Shown one piece after another: positions 26,049-33,910 of a DNA stretch of 64,000 bases (position 1 is its first letter; each line of letters begins with the position of its first letter). The position numbers were made by a program, and so were the translations under genes. The stretch is taken from the NCBI RefSeq assembly GCF_029893085.1, contig NZ_JARXWI010000002.1, positions 124,001 to 188,000 of the forward strand, read 5' to 3'. The DNA comes from Parabacteroides sp. PFB2-10. GTDB taxonomy: Bacteria; Bacteroidota; Bacteroidia; Bacteroidales; Tannerellaceae. The notes beneath the pieces were generated by a model, which was given only the letters and a program-made list of their open reading frames with translations, had not been told where the DNA came from and made no database searches.

Positions 26049-26624
26049 TTAGTATCTTTCTTCTACCTTCTTCCAGTCGACAATCTTCCAGAGATCTTTC
26101 AGGTGATCGACACGGCGATTCTGGAAATCCAGATAATAAGCGTGTTCCCAAACGTCGAAACCTAATAAAGGTTTGAGGTCCTTCGTTACCGGGTTACCTG
26201 CGTTTGCTTCTTTTACGATTGACAGTTTGCCGTCTTTATCCGCAGCCAACCATACCCAACCCGAACCGAACTGAGCAACACCTTCTGCTTCGAACTTCTT
26301 CTGGAATTCTTCAAACGAACCCCATTCTTTCTGAATAGCATCGGCTAATCTTCCGGAAGGTTTGCCACCGCCCTGGGGCGAAAATTGGGTGAAATATAAC
26401 TCATGATTCAATACTTGTCCTGCGTTGTTGAAGATGGCTCCGTCGGAACCTTTCACAATCTCTACCAACGATGCGTTTTCAAACTTGGTTCCCGGGATAA
26501 GTTCATTCAGCTTAGTCACATAAGCGTTCAGATGCTTCCCGTGATGGAACTCTATTGTTTCTTTACTGATAACAGGAGCCAATGCATCGGCTTCATACGG
26601 TAATTGAATTAATTCAAATTTCAT
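26049..26624 (-). CDS. sodB: superoxide dismutase (Fe/Mn family)
   Basis: 191 residues from ATG 26624 (MKFELIQLPYEAD). The frame extends to 26699, but a -7 box at 26682-26689 shows that this extra part is untranslated. Predicted metal ligands are His27, His74, Asp157 and His161 (GFDVWEHAYY), all present. The NNAGQVLNHELYF segment fits the Fe or cambialistic SODs of Bacteroidales; metal choice cannot be settled from sequence alone. The enzyme is cytoplasmic and removes superoxide on oxygen exposure. Monocistronic, divergent from nfo, with its own terminator. Confidence 0.96.
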   Translation of the reverse strand: MKFELIQLPYEADALAPVISKETIEFHHGKHLNAYVTKLNELIPGTKFENASLVEIVKGSDGAIFNNAGQVLNHELYFTQFSPQGGGKPSGRLADAIQKEWGSFEEFQKKFEAEGVAQFGSGWVWLAADKDGKLSIVKEANAGNPVTKDLKPLLGFDVWEHAYYLDFQNRRVDHLKDLWKIVDWKKVEERY

Positions 26625-26681
26625 AACTTCTTGATTTTTATTTATTATTTCACTTGTTGTTGACAACGTTAATAACACACT

Positions 26682-26689
26682 CAAACATA
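26682..26689 (-). promoter_or_regulatory. -7 promoter element of sodB
   Basis: Minus-strand TATGTTTG, a perfect TAnnTTTG box, about 58 nt before ATG 26624. Confidence 0.6.
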
Positions 26690-26718
26690 TACTTATCATA
26701 GCCAGATTGATTTTAATT

Positions 26719-26726
26719 AAATTTGT
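26719..26726 (+). promoter_or_regulatory. candidate -7 promoter element of nfo
   Basis: TAAATTTG matches TAnnTTTG in the 199-bp gap divergent from sodB, with a leader of about 90 nt to ATG 26824. No good -33 box was found. Confidence 0.4.
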
Positions 26727-26823
26727 TCCTTTGTAAGTAGAACAGAATAGGAATTCAAATTGTTTAATGCTAAAAGAAGTTCTTATTTTTAGACCTTCAA
26801 ATTCAAGTAAAAAAAATTGAGAA

Positions 26824-27660
26824 ATGAAGTATATCGGTGCACATGTCAGTGCTTCAGGGGGCGTAGAGAATGCTCCGGTGAATGCACACGAGATCGGGGC
26901 GAAGGCTTTTGCCCTGTTTACGCGTAATCAACGGCAATGGAAATCATTTCCTTTGAGTAAGAAGAGTATAAAGCTGTTCCGGGAACGTTGTGAGCAATAT
27001 GGCTTTCAGGCCAAACATATCCTGCCGCACGACAGCTACCTGATCAATCTTGGGCATCCCGAGCAGGAGGGATTGCAGAAGTCACGTGAGGCCTTTTTGG
27101 ATGAGATGCAACGGTGTGAACAGTTGGGGCTCGACCGTCTGAACTTTCATCCGGGTAGCCATCTCAAGCAGATAAGTGAGGAGGCGTGCCTGACGCGGAT
27201 AGCCGAGTCAGTCAACTGGGCATTGGATCAGACCGAAGGCGTGGCCGCCGTGATCGAAAATACGGCGGGACAGGGATCGAACCTCGGGTACACATTCGAG
27301 CACTTGGCCTATATTATCGACAAAGTAGAAGACAAAAGCCGGATTGGTGTGTGTATTGATACAGCTCACACCCTGGCCGCCGGCTACGAGATCAGGACGA
27401 AGGAGGCGTTTGAAGATACGTTCCGGAAGCTGGATGAAGTGGTAGGATTTAAGTACCTGATGGGTATACACCTGAATGATTCCAAGAAGGAGTTTAATAC
27501 GCATGTCGATCGGCATGACAGTATTGGGAAAGGGGTGATGGGGAACGACTTCTTTACATTTATTATGCGTGACGAACGCTTTGATGATCTGCCGATTATA
27601 CTTGAAACGCCGGATGAGTCTTTGTGGAAAGAGGAGATAGCTTATCTCTATAGTATATAA
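26824..27660 (+). CDS. nfo: endonuclease IV (AP endonuclease)
   Basis: 278 residues, a TIM-barrel nuclease. Signatures are [16 protein letters not shown] at the N-terminus, [64 protein letters not shown] and LETPDES; these supply the tri-zinc site (His, Glu, Asp). It cleaves at abasic sites and 3'-blocked ends in base-excision repair. Next to sodB it makes a divergent pair of oxidative-damage genes. No strong terminator follows; 253 nt separate it from the next gene. Confidence 0.97.
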   Translation: MKYIGAHVSASGGVENAPVNAHEIGAKAFALFTRNQRQWKSFPLSKKSIKLFRERCEQYGFQAKHILPHDSYLINLGHPEQEGLQKSREAFLDEMQRCEQLGLDRLNFHPGSHLKQISEEACLTRIAESVNWALDQTEGVAAVIENTAGQGSNLGYTFEHLAYIIDKVEDKSRIGVCIDTAHTLAAGYEIRTKEAFEDTFRKLDEVVGFKYLMGIHLNDSKKEFNTHVDRHDSIGKGVMGNDFFTFIMRDERFDDLPIILETPDESLWKEEIAYLYSI

Positions 27661-27859
27661 AAAAATGAAGGGACGGCTTTCACAAGTCACCCCCTCTACA
27701 TTTAACCAAAACCTTAACTATGAAAGTACAAATATAAAGACAAATCCTGAGATCTACAATAGTTTACCTCTTCTTTAGATTTTTTTACAAAAAACTTTTT
27801 GAGCGGCGATTTGTTTTTACTTTTATCTCAAACGCTTCATCGGTTTAGCATTATTAGGT

Positions 27860-27867
27860 TATCTTTG
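27860..27867 (+). promoter_or_regulatory. -7 promoter element of the C69 dipeptidase gene
   Basis: TATCTTTG, a perfect TAnnTTTG box 46 nt before ATG 27914. Confidence 0.6.
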
Positions 27868-27913
27868 TGGGGCAGGAGTATTTATGCTTTTATTTGCTTA
27901 AACGTTATATATT

Positions 27914-29569
27914 ATGAAAAAGAAATGGACAACATGTGGGATTACGCTGTTAATCCTTTTATTCGCAAGTGTGAAAACAGAAGCGTGTACCGGACTATTG
28001 GTCGGCAAAAAGGCTTCGGTAGACGGATCGGTGATGATCAGCTATTCAGCCGACTCGCACTCCCTGTATGGAGAACTTTATCGCTGGCCGGCAGCCGTAT
28101 GGCCTAAAGGCAGTATGCTGAAAGTGACTGAGTGGGATACGGGTAAGCCGTTGGGAGAGATCCCTCAGGTGGAACAGACCTATTCGGTGATTGGAAATAT
28201 GAATGAATACCAGGTGGCCATTACGGAGAGCACCTGGGGTGGAAGAGGAGAACTGGTGGATCCTACCGGCCTGATCGACTACGGTAGCCTGATCTATATT
28301 GCTCTGCAACGTTCCAAGACGGCACGCGAAGCCATCGAGGTGATGACCGGTCTGGTGCGTGACTATGGCTATTGCAGCAGCGGAGAAAGCTTCTCAATTG
28401 CCGATAAGAACGAAGCCTGGGTGATGGAACTGATCGGGAAAGGCCCGGGAAAGAAAGGTGCCGTATGGGTGGCTATCCGCATTCCGGACGATTGCATCTC
28501 GGCCCATGCCAATCAGGCACGTATTCAACAAATTCCTTTCGACGATAAAGAAAACTGTCTCTACGCACCGGATGTGGTATCTCTGGCGCGTGAGAAGGGA
28601 TATTTTAAAGGAAATGATAAGGATTTCAGCTTTGCGAAAGCCTATAATCCGTATGATTTCAGCGGATTGCGTGGTTGTGAGGCACGCGTATGGTCTTTCT
28701 TCCGCAAATACGATAAAACGATGGATAAGTACGCGGACTTTGTGAAAGGCGATCCGACAAAAGAGCCGATGCCTCTTTATATCAAGCCCGACCGTAAGCT
28801 TTCCGTACGCGATGTGCAGGATGGCATGCGCGATCATTACGAAGGAACAGACCTGGATATGACAAAGGATGCCGGAGCCGGTCCTTATAAGGTGCCTTAC
28901 CGTTGGCGTCCGATGAACTTCACCGTAGATGGCGAAACATACGTGAACGAACGCGCTATTGCTACACAGCAGACAGGCTTTGTGATTGTTCCCCAGATGC
29001 GCAACTGGTTGCCCGATGCGATCGGTGGCATCCTGTGGTTTGGGGTAGACGATGCGGATATGGCGGTATTCGCTCCGCTCTATTGCGGCATCCTGGATTC
29101 GCCGGAGTGCTACCGTGTGGGCAACGGCGATATGATGAACTTCTCCTGGACTTCCGCTTTCTGGATCCACAACTGGGTGGCTAATATGGCGTATCATAAG
29201 TATAGTTTTATGATTGAAGATATCCGTAAGGTGCAGCGCGAACTGGAAGATAATTTCGAAACCGCCCTTCCGGCCATCGATCAGGCAGCGAAGGAACTGT
29301 ATGCGAAAGATCCGATGCAAGCCCGGTTGTTCCTGACCTGGTTTAGCACAACTACGGCCGACAATGCCACCGAGCGTTGGAAGAAACTGGGCGAATACTT
29401 AGTGGTGAAATACATCGACGGCAATGTAAAGAAAGAAAAAGACGGTAAATTCCTTGATAATGGCCATGGTCTTTCGGCTTATCCCGATTTCCCGGGCTAC
29501 GATGAAGAGTATTATCGCAGCATCGTGCGTTCGGCAGGCGACCGTTTGAAGGTGAAAGAGATTAAATAA
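27914..29569 (+). CDS. secreted C69-family dipeptidase
   Basis: 551 residues. A Sec signal peptide (1-24, ending KTEA) is followed directly by Cys25 in CTGLLVGKKAS. In this Ntn-hydrolase family the N-terminal Cys exposed by cleavage is the nucleophile, so signal cleavage could itself activate the enzyme. Further family marks are GNMNEYQVAITESTWGGR, SSGESFSIADKNEAWVMELIGKG and AHANQARI. It probably hydrolyses dipeptides or acyl-amide bonds in the periplasm or on the surface, in line with peptide use by gut Bacteroidales. The small beta-barrel gene follows after 30 nt. Confidence 0.93.
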   Translation: MKKKWTTCGITLLILLFASVKTEACTGLLVGKKASVDGSVMISYSADSHSLYGELYRWPAAVWPKGSMLKVTEWDTGKPLGEIPQVEQTYSVIGNMNEYQVAITESTWGGRGELVDPTGLIDYGSLIYIALQRSKTAREAIEVMTGLVRDYGYCSSGESFSIADKNEAWVMELIGKGPGKKGAVWVAIRIPDDCISAHANQARIQQIPFDDKENCLYAPDVVSLAREKGYFKGNDKDFSFAKAYNPYDFSGLRGCEARVWSFFRKYDKTMDKYADFVKGDPTKEPMPLYIKPDRKLSVRDVQDGMRDHYEGTDLDMTKDAGAGPYKVPYRWRPMNFTVDGETYVNERAIATQQTGFVIVPQMRNWLPDAIGGILWFGVDDADMAVFAPLYCGILDSPECYRVGNGDMMNFSWTSAFWIHNWVANMAYHKYSFMIEDIRKVQRELEDNFETALPAIDQAAKELYAKDPMQARLFLTWFSTTTADNATERWKKLGEYLVVKYIDGNVKKEKDGKFLDNGHGLSAYPDFPGYDEEYYRSIVRSAGDRLKVKEIK

Positions 29570-29599
29570 CATATTATTATTTACTAAAAAGGTTTAGGT

Positions 29600-30094
29600 A
29601 TGAAAAAATGGATGGTATTGGTTTTTATGTTAGTTAGCGCAAGTGTTTTTGCCCAGACCGAGAAAGGGCAATCGTCGGTAGGCGCGAATGTAGGGTATGG
29701 GTTCGATAGCGAACATGTTTCCTTAGGTATTGATTATCGTTATTCCATCACGGACGAAGTGCGCATCGCGCCTTCCATTACTCACTTTGTGAAGAATAAC
29801 AATCTGAGCGCGTGGAATTTTGATGTGAATGCTCATTACCTGGTGCAGCTAAGCGATATGTTTGGCTTTTATCCTTTGGCAGGACTTTCCTTATCTCTTT
29901 GGAAGGCTGATCTCGGGAGGTTTGAAGAATTCTTTCAAGGCAATGGAAATGAAAATCGTTTTGGCGTGAATGTTGGTCTGGGTGCCGAGGTCTATGCCAC
30001 GCAAAACATCACGGTAGGCCTTGAAGTGAAGTATCATATCATAAAAGACTTCGACCAGGCTTTGATTGCCGTGCGCGCGGCATACGTATTCTAA
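29600..30094 (+). CDS. small outer-membrane beta-barrel (porin-family) protein
   Basis: 164 residues with a Sec signal peptide (1-18, SASVFA). The rest is alternating amphipathic strands with aromatic girdles (GYGFDSEHVSLGIDYRYS, FGVNVGLGAEVYATQNITVG) and a terminal aromatic residue (AAYVF), the Bam recognition signature. An eight-strand OmpA/OmpW-like barrel is likely; no function beyond that. It is co-transcribed with the C69 peptidase and ends at a strong terminator. The last codons and the terminator are partly repeated on the far side of the fic gene. Confidence 0.88.
   Translation: MKKWMVLVFMLVSASVFAQTEKGQSSVGANVGYGFDSEHVSLGIDYRYSITDEVRIAPSITHFVKNNNLSAWNFDVNAHYLVQLSDMFGFYPLAGLSLSLWKADLGRFEEFFQGNGNENRFGVNVGLGAEVYATQNITVGLEVKYHIIKDFDQALIAVRAAYVF
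30061..30084 (+). repeat. left copy of porin 3'-end segment flanking the fic insertion
   Basis: Matches 31351-31374 at 21 of 24 positions; all three differences are C/T changes. It encodes part of ALIAVRAAY in the barrel protein. Confidence 0.75.
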
Positions 30095-30120
30095 GAATAG
30101 GTAAACCTTTCATATAAGAG

Positions 30121-30148
30121 GCGCGGATAGTTGTATCCGCGCTTTTTT
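30121..30148 (+). terminator. rho-independent terminator after the barrel gene
   Basis: GCGCGGATA (30121-30129) and TATCCGCGC (30134-30142) form a perfect 9-bp stem with a GTTG loop and seven T residues. Confidence 0.95.
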
Positions 30149-30179
30149 TGTCTAATACTTTTACAGGGGTGTCCATTTT
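30134..30179 (+). repeat. left copy of 46-bp perfect direct repeat flanking fic
   Basis: Begins with the right arm of the terminator (TATCCGCGC) and runs through GTCTAATACTTTTACAGG to GGTGTCCATTTT. It is identical over 46 bp to 31379-31424, on the other side of the fic gene. Confidence 0.9.
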
Positions 30180-30203
30180 AAAAGGACTGAGGATAGTCTT
30201 ATT

Positions 30204-30281
30204 GGCTCAAATCTTATCTAAAATAGCCAAATATCGGCTCACGAAGAACCGATATTTGGCTATAAATACATATATTTGAGC
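30204..30281. promoter_or_regulatory. operator-like nested palindromes before fic
   Basis: A perfect 14-bp inverted repeat, TAGCCAAATATCGG (30224-30237) and CCGATATTTGGCTA (30249-30262), is nested inside GGCTCAAAT (30204-30212) and ATTTGAGCC (30273-30281). The four arms are variants of one motif, ATTTG(G/A)(G)CC with CCGATA. The outermost right arm overlaps the -7 box, as expected of a repressor site; the winged-helix N-terminus of the Fic protein is an obvious candidate binder (inference). Confidence 0.65.
30271..30278 (+). promoter_or_regulatory. -7 promoter element of fic
   Basis: TATATTTG, a perfect TAnnTTTG box 29 nt before ATG 30300, embedded in the palindromic region. Confidence 0.65.
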
Positions 30282-30299
30282 CGATAAACATAACTGACA

Positions 30300-31334
30300 A
30301 TGACTCTTGAGGTAGAAATATTGCAATATTTACATTTTCATCCATTGTCATCCAGAACGGAATTGATGGATGGGATTCAGGCAACAGCGAGTGCGGCAAC
30401 AATAAAACGCCTGTTAGCAAGCGCAGTGGCAAAAGGGGATGTTGAAGTAGTGGGGCGGGGACCATCTACCCGCTATAAACTATCGCCACAAGCTCATGTT
30501 ACTATGCCTCTTGATTTAGATACTTATTTCCTGAAAGAAGTGGATGAGCGTCAAATCCAATCCGAATTTAATTTTGATTTAATCGGTGATATCCTCCCTG
30601 CTGTACGTCTGTTTACGTCGGAAGAAGAAAAACTTTTAATGTCTTTACAGAAGAAATTTGAACACAATATTTCTGATATGACTCCCATAGAGTACCGCAA
30701 AGAAATGGAACGATTGGGTGTTGATTTGAGCTGGAAATCTTCTCAGATTGAAGGCAATACCTACTCCCTATTAGAAACTGAGCGCTTGCTTAAGGAGAAG
30801 CAAACGGCCAGTGGGAAAACAAAAGAAGAAGCTATCATGCTGCTTAATCACAAAGAGGCATTTGACTTTATTTTGGATCACCCGGATTATTTAATGCATT
30901 TATCTGTTCAAAAAATAGAGGATATACATAGTCTTCTCATTAAGGAATTGGGAGTTGAACGAAATATACGTCGTCGCCGTGTTGGTATCACAGGGACTAA
31001 TTATCGTCCGTTAGACAATGAATTTCAAATACGTGAGTCACTTCTTGCCACTTGTAATTTAATAAATAATAAAGAAAGCGTTTTTGAAAAAGCTCTTTTG
31101 ACGTTGCTATTACTCTCCTATATACAAGCATTTGCAGATGGGAATAAGCGTACTGCCCGTATTACCAGCAATGCTATTTTAGTGGCTAATAGCTATTGTC
31201 CGATATCTTTCCGTTCGGTGGATTCGGTAGATTATAAAAAAGCAATGCTTCTTTTTTATGAGCAAAATAATATTTCCGCTTTCAAGAAGATATTTATGGA
31301 TCAGTTTGAATTTGCGGTGAACACCTATTTCTAA
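30300..31334 (+). CDS. Fic-domain protein with N-terminal winged helix; catalytic His replaced by Gln
   Basis: 344 residues. Residues 1-65 look like a winged-helix DNA-binding domain (SSRTELMDGIQATASAATIK, then GRGPSTRYKLS). Residues 140-340 are a Fic fold. The inhibitory-helix motif S/TxxxEG/N is present as SSQIEGN (Ser147, Glu151). The active-site loop reads YIQAFADGNKRTAR: the first position of HxFxDGNxRxxR is Gln276 (codon CAA, 31125-31127), while the anion-binding and Arg residues are kept. Fic proteins usually AMPylate partners using that His, so this one may be inactive, differently reactive or purely regulatory. The gene is visibly more A+T-rich than its neighbours and sits between direct repeats, suggesting acquisition. 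Confidence 0.88.
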   Translation: MTLEVEILQYLHFHPLSSRTELMDGIQATASAATIKRLLASAVAKGDVEVVGRGPSTRYKLSPQAHVTMPLDLDTYFLKEVDERQIQSEFNFDLIGDILPAVRLFTSEEEKLLMSLQKKFEHNISDMTPIEYRKEMERLGVDLSWKSSQIEGNTYSLLETERLLKEKQTASGKTKEEAIMLLNHKEAFDFILDHPDYLMHLSVQKIEDIHSLLIKELGVERNIRRRRVGITGTNYRPLDNEFQIRESLLATCNLINNKESVFEKALLTLLLLSYIQAFADGNKRTARITSNAILVANSYCPISFRSVDSVDYKKAMLLFYEQNNISAFKKIFMDQFEFAVNTYF

Positions 31335-31350
31335 TCATTTCTATTACTAC

Positions 31351-31424
31351 TTTGATCGCTGTGCGTGCGGCATATAACTATCCGCGCTTTTTTTGTCTAA
31401 TACTTTTACAGGGGTGTCCATTTT
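31351..31424 (+). repeat. right flank of the fic insertion: porin 3'-end remnant plus 46-bp repeat
   Basis: 31351-31374 matches the end of the barrel gene (21/24) and 31379-31424 is identical to 30134-30179. The material between these parts in the left flank (end of the gene and left terminator arm) is missing here. The junction still gives a bulged hairpin, GCGG-c-ATA with TAT-CCGC, before seven T residues, so it may end fic transcription. Confidence 0.85.
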
Positions 31425-31485
31425 TTTGACAGGGTGAAGGTATGGTTGTTTTGTTTATATAGCTATTAATCAATGATATATTGTT

Positions 31486-31502
31486 TTGGCACAGGCTTTG
31501 CA
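31486..31502 (+). promoter_or_regulatory. sigma-54 (-24/-12) promoter of the FtsX-like permease pair
   Basis: TTGGCAC-AGGCT-TTGCA fits the RpoN consensus TGGCAC-N5-TTGC(A/T), with the invariant GG (31488-31489) and GC (31500-31501) 12 nt apart. Transcription would begin near 31513, 29 nt before ATG 31542. No TAnnTTTG box competes here. An NtrC-type activator would be needed; none is encoded in the window. Confidence 0.75.
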
Positions 31503-31541
31503 AATGATAGAGTAAACAGAAATAAGTAAAACATTTATATA

Positions 31542-33887
31542 ATGAGAACCATCATTCGCAATTTCCTCAGTGTGATCCGCCGTTTCAAAATGGCGACATT
31601 GCTTAATGTGTTAGGCCTGTCAGTTGCTTTTACGGCCGTCATCATCATCATCATGCAGGTTTTATGGGATCTGAGATTTGATACCCATGACCCGAATACC
31701 GATAATATCTACCGGGTAGAAGCTCTTTTCAATGGACGTCAGATAGCTATCGTACCTCGCCCGTTGATAGAGGAGCTGAAGACTTTTTCGCCATACATCG
31801 AAGCCTCTGCCATCAGTATGGGGATGGAGGCTGTATCTGATTGGCCCTTTACCGTAGAAACTGCAGGGACAAGAAATACATTCAAGAGCCATATAAAGGG
31901 TGTCACATTCGATTATATGCGTGTCTTTCAGTTTGATATGATAGAAGGAAGTATTGATAAACTCCACGAACCCGATTATGTACTGATCCCACAAAGCCTG
32001 GCCAATATAGTGTTTGGAGAGGAACCGGCTATCGACAAGCAACTGATCAATGAAGGATACAAATGGATTGTCGGAGGCGTATACAAAGACTTTCCGACCA
32101 ATAGCAGCGTGCGCAACGTGATTCTCCGGAAATTACATGATAAGGAAAACCTGGAAAGCTGGGGCAACCTGAATTATGCCGGTTATGTACGTGTGACGCC
32201 CGGTGCCTCTCTCGAACAGATCTTGGAGGAATATTGGACGGAAAAGACGAAAGAGACCGATGGAGAGATGGGAGGCATGCCCGTTACCTATAAAGTAGTC
32301 CCTTTGAGGGATATACATTTTAATACCTATACCGAATATGATGAGGTGGCGGATAAGACAAGCTTTTCAACCGTGGCCATACTCCTGGGGATTGCTTTTG
32401 TGATTCTTTTGATCGCGGTGATCAATTTCACCAATTACAGTATTGCCCTGACCCCCTTACGTATCAAGAGTATTAATACCCAGAAGGTGCTTGGGGCGGC
32501 AGACGACCGATTGCGGATCTCGTTAGTGGCTGAGGCAGTGCTAACCTGCCTGTTTGCCTGGGGGATAGCTCTTTTCATAACACATCAGCTGGCGTCGACC
32601 TCCGTCGCACAGCTAATAAATACGGATATGGCACTCGCTCAGCATCCGGATATCATTCTGGGGATGGGGGGAATCGCCCTGTTGGTGGGACTTATTGCAG
32701 GTATCTATCCCGCCTTTTATATGACCTCTTTCGCACCGGCATTAGTATTGAAGGGCTCTTTTGGTCTTTCTCCTAAAGGACGTCAGTTGCGCAACGGGCT
32801 GGTAGGTGTTCAGTTTGTTGCTTCGTTTGCCCTGATCGTTGTCGCTTTGTTTATGTATTTACAGATTCATTTCATGAAAAATAGCTCATTAGGCTATGAT
32901 AAAGATCAGGTGATTGTAGCAAATTTAAGCAACGATGTGCGCAATTCTTTGCCGACTTTCACCAATATTCTCAAAGAATCTCCCGCGGTTGAGAGTGTTA
33001 GTTACGCAGGCACCCTCCTGTCGGGAACCGATATCCATAACACTTGGTTGCGCGAAAATGAAGGAAAGAAATTCATGTTTCAAGCCATTGCCGTGAATAC
33101 GGATTTCTTGGAGACAATGAATATTCCCTTACTCGATGGGCGCGATTTCCTGCCAGCCGATAAGAAGTCGGAGGACTTTGTGTATCTCTTCAATGAGAGA
33201 GCTCGGAAAGAGCTTGAATTGTCGTTGGGCGATAATGTAAGCGACGGGGAGGTGATCGGTTTTATTCCCGACCTGCATGTGGCCACTTTACGCAAAGAGG
33301 TTGAACCGATGGCTTTCTACCTGATAAACGACCATAACCTCTGGCAAAATGAATGGGCTTACATCAAGATAAAAGCAGGCTCGGATCTGTTTAAAGAGAT
33401 GAAGCTGATAGAGGAGGCTTTGGAGAAGATGTCGCCCGATTATCTTTTTAATGTGACCTTCTACGATGATCTGATAAACTTTGCCTACATGAAAGAGCAG
33501 CATATGACCTCACTGATCACCTGGTTCAGCCTGATCGCTGTCTTAATATCTATGGTGGGTGTATTTGGTTTGGTGGTGTTCGAGAGCGAATACAAACGTA
33601 AAGAGATCGGCGTACGCAAGGTATTGGGCTCGACCACCGGGCAGATCCTCACTATGTTCAACACGCGTTATGTTAAGATCCTGGTGATTTGCTTTGTTAT
33701 TGCCGCACCGATTGCCTGGTATGCTGTGGCCCGCTGGCTGGAAAGTTTTGCCTACCGCACGCCTATGTATCTGTGGGTATTCTTACTTGCTTTCCTCTTG
33801 ATCACCGCCATTACCATTGCTACGGTTACTTTCCAGAGCTGGCGGGTGGCTTCGTCCAATCCGGTGGACTCGCTGAAGAGGGAATGA
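31542..33887 (+). CDS. FtsX-like ABC transporter permease 1 (MacB/LolCE-like, duplicated)
   Basis: 781 residues. An N-terminal helix (FKMATLLNVLGLSVAFTAVIIIIMQV) leads to a MacB-type periplasmic domain (about 45-260), then a three-helix FtsX block with a short second N-terminal-like helix (FALIVVALFMYLQIHFM), a second periplasmic domain (about 445-660) and a final FtsX block containing EYKRKEIGVRKVLGST and a PVDSLKRE end. This tandem-FtsX form is common in Bacteroidetes, often with a separate ATPase; none is present here. Members extract or move envelope substrates mechanically. Driven by a likely sigma-54 promoter and followed after 23 nt by a paralogue. Confidence 0.9.
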   Translation: MRTIIRNFLSVIRRFKMATLLNVLGLSVAFTAVIIIIMQVLWDLRFDTHDPNTDNIYRVEALFNGRQIAIVPRPLIEELKTFSPYIEASAISMGMEAVSDWPFTVETAGTRNTFKSHIKGVTFDYMRVFQFDMIEGSIDKLHEPDYVLIPQSLANIVFGEEPAIDKQLINEGYKWIVGGVYKDFPTNSSVRNVILRKLHDKENLESWGNLNYAGYVRVTPGASLEQILEEYWTEKTKETDGEMGGMPVTYKVVPLRDIHFNTYTEYDEVADKTSFSTVAILLGIAFVILLIAVINFTNYSIALTPLRIKSINTQKVLGAADDRLRISLVAEAVLTCLFAWGIALFITHQLASTSVAQLINTDMALAQHPDIILGMGGIALLVGLIAGIYPAFYMTSFAPALVLKGSFGLSPKGRQLRNGLVGVQFVASFALIVVALFMYLQIHFMKNSSLGYDKDQVIVANLSNDVRNSLPTFTNILKESPAVESVSYAGTLLSGTDIHNTWLRENEGKKFMFQAIAVNTDFLETMNIPLLDGRDFLPADKKSEDFVYLFNERARKELELSLGDNVSDGEVIGFIPDLHVATLRKEVEPMAFYLINDHNLWQNEWAYIKIKAGSDLFKEMKLIEEALEKMSPDYLFNVTFYDDLINFAYMKEQHMTSLITWFSLIAVLISMVGVFGLVVFESEYKRKEIGVRKVLGSTTGQILTMFNTRYVKILVICFVIAAPIAWYAVARWLESFAYRTPMYLWVFLLAFLLITAITIATVTFQSWRVASSNPVDSLKRE

Positions 33888-33910
33888 AAATCAATTATTA
33901 ATTAAAGAAA

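Noticed and set aside
28394-29320. 308-codon minus-strand open frame inside the C69 dipeptidase gene
   Set aside because: Shadow of a well-supported plus-strand gene; the same applies to 58078-59034 (-) inside hydA and 7983-8735 (+) inside glnS.
30101-30180. Riboswitch-like fold downstream of the barrel gene
   Set aside because: It is a simple terminator followed by the direct-repeat segment; no aptamer-like conserved core is apparent.
30224-30262. Invertible promoter (phase-variation switch) before fic
   Set aside because: The inverted arms are only 11 nt apart, so inversion would change almost nothing, and no invertase gene is nearby; an operator fits better.
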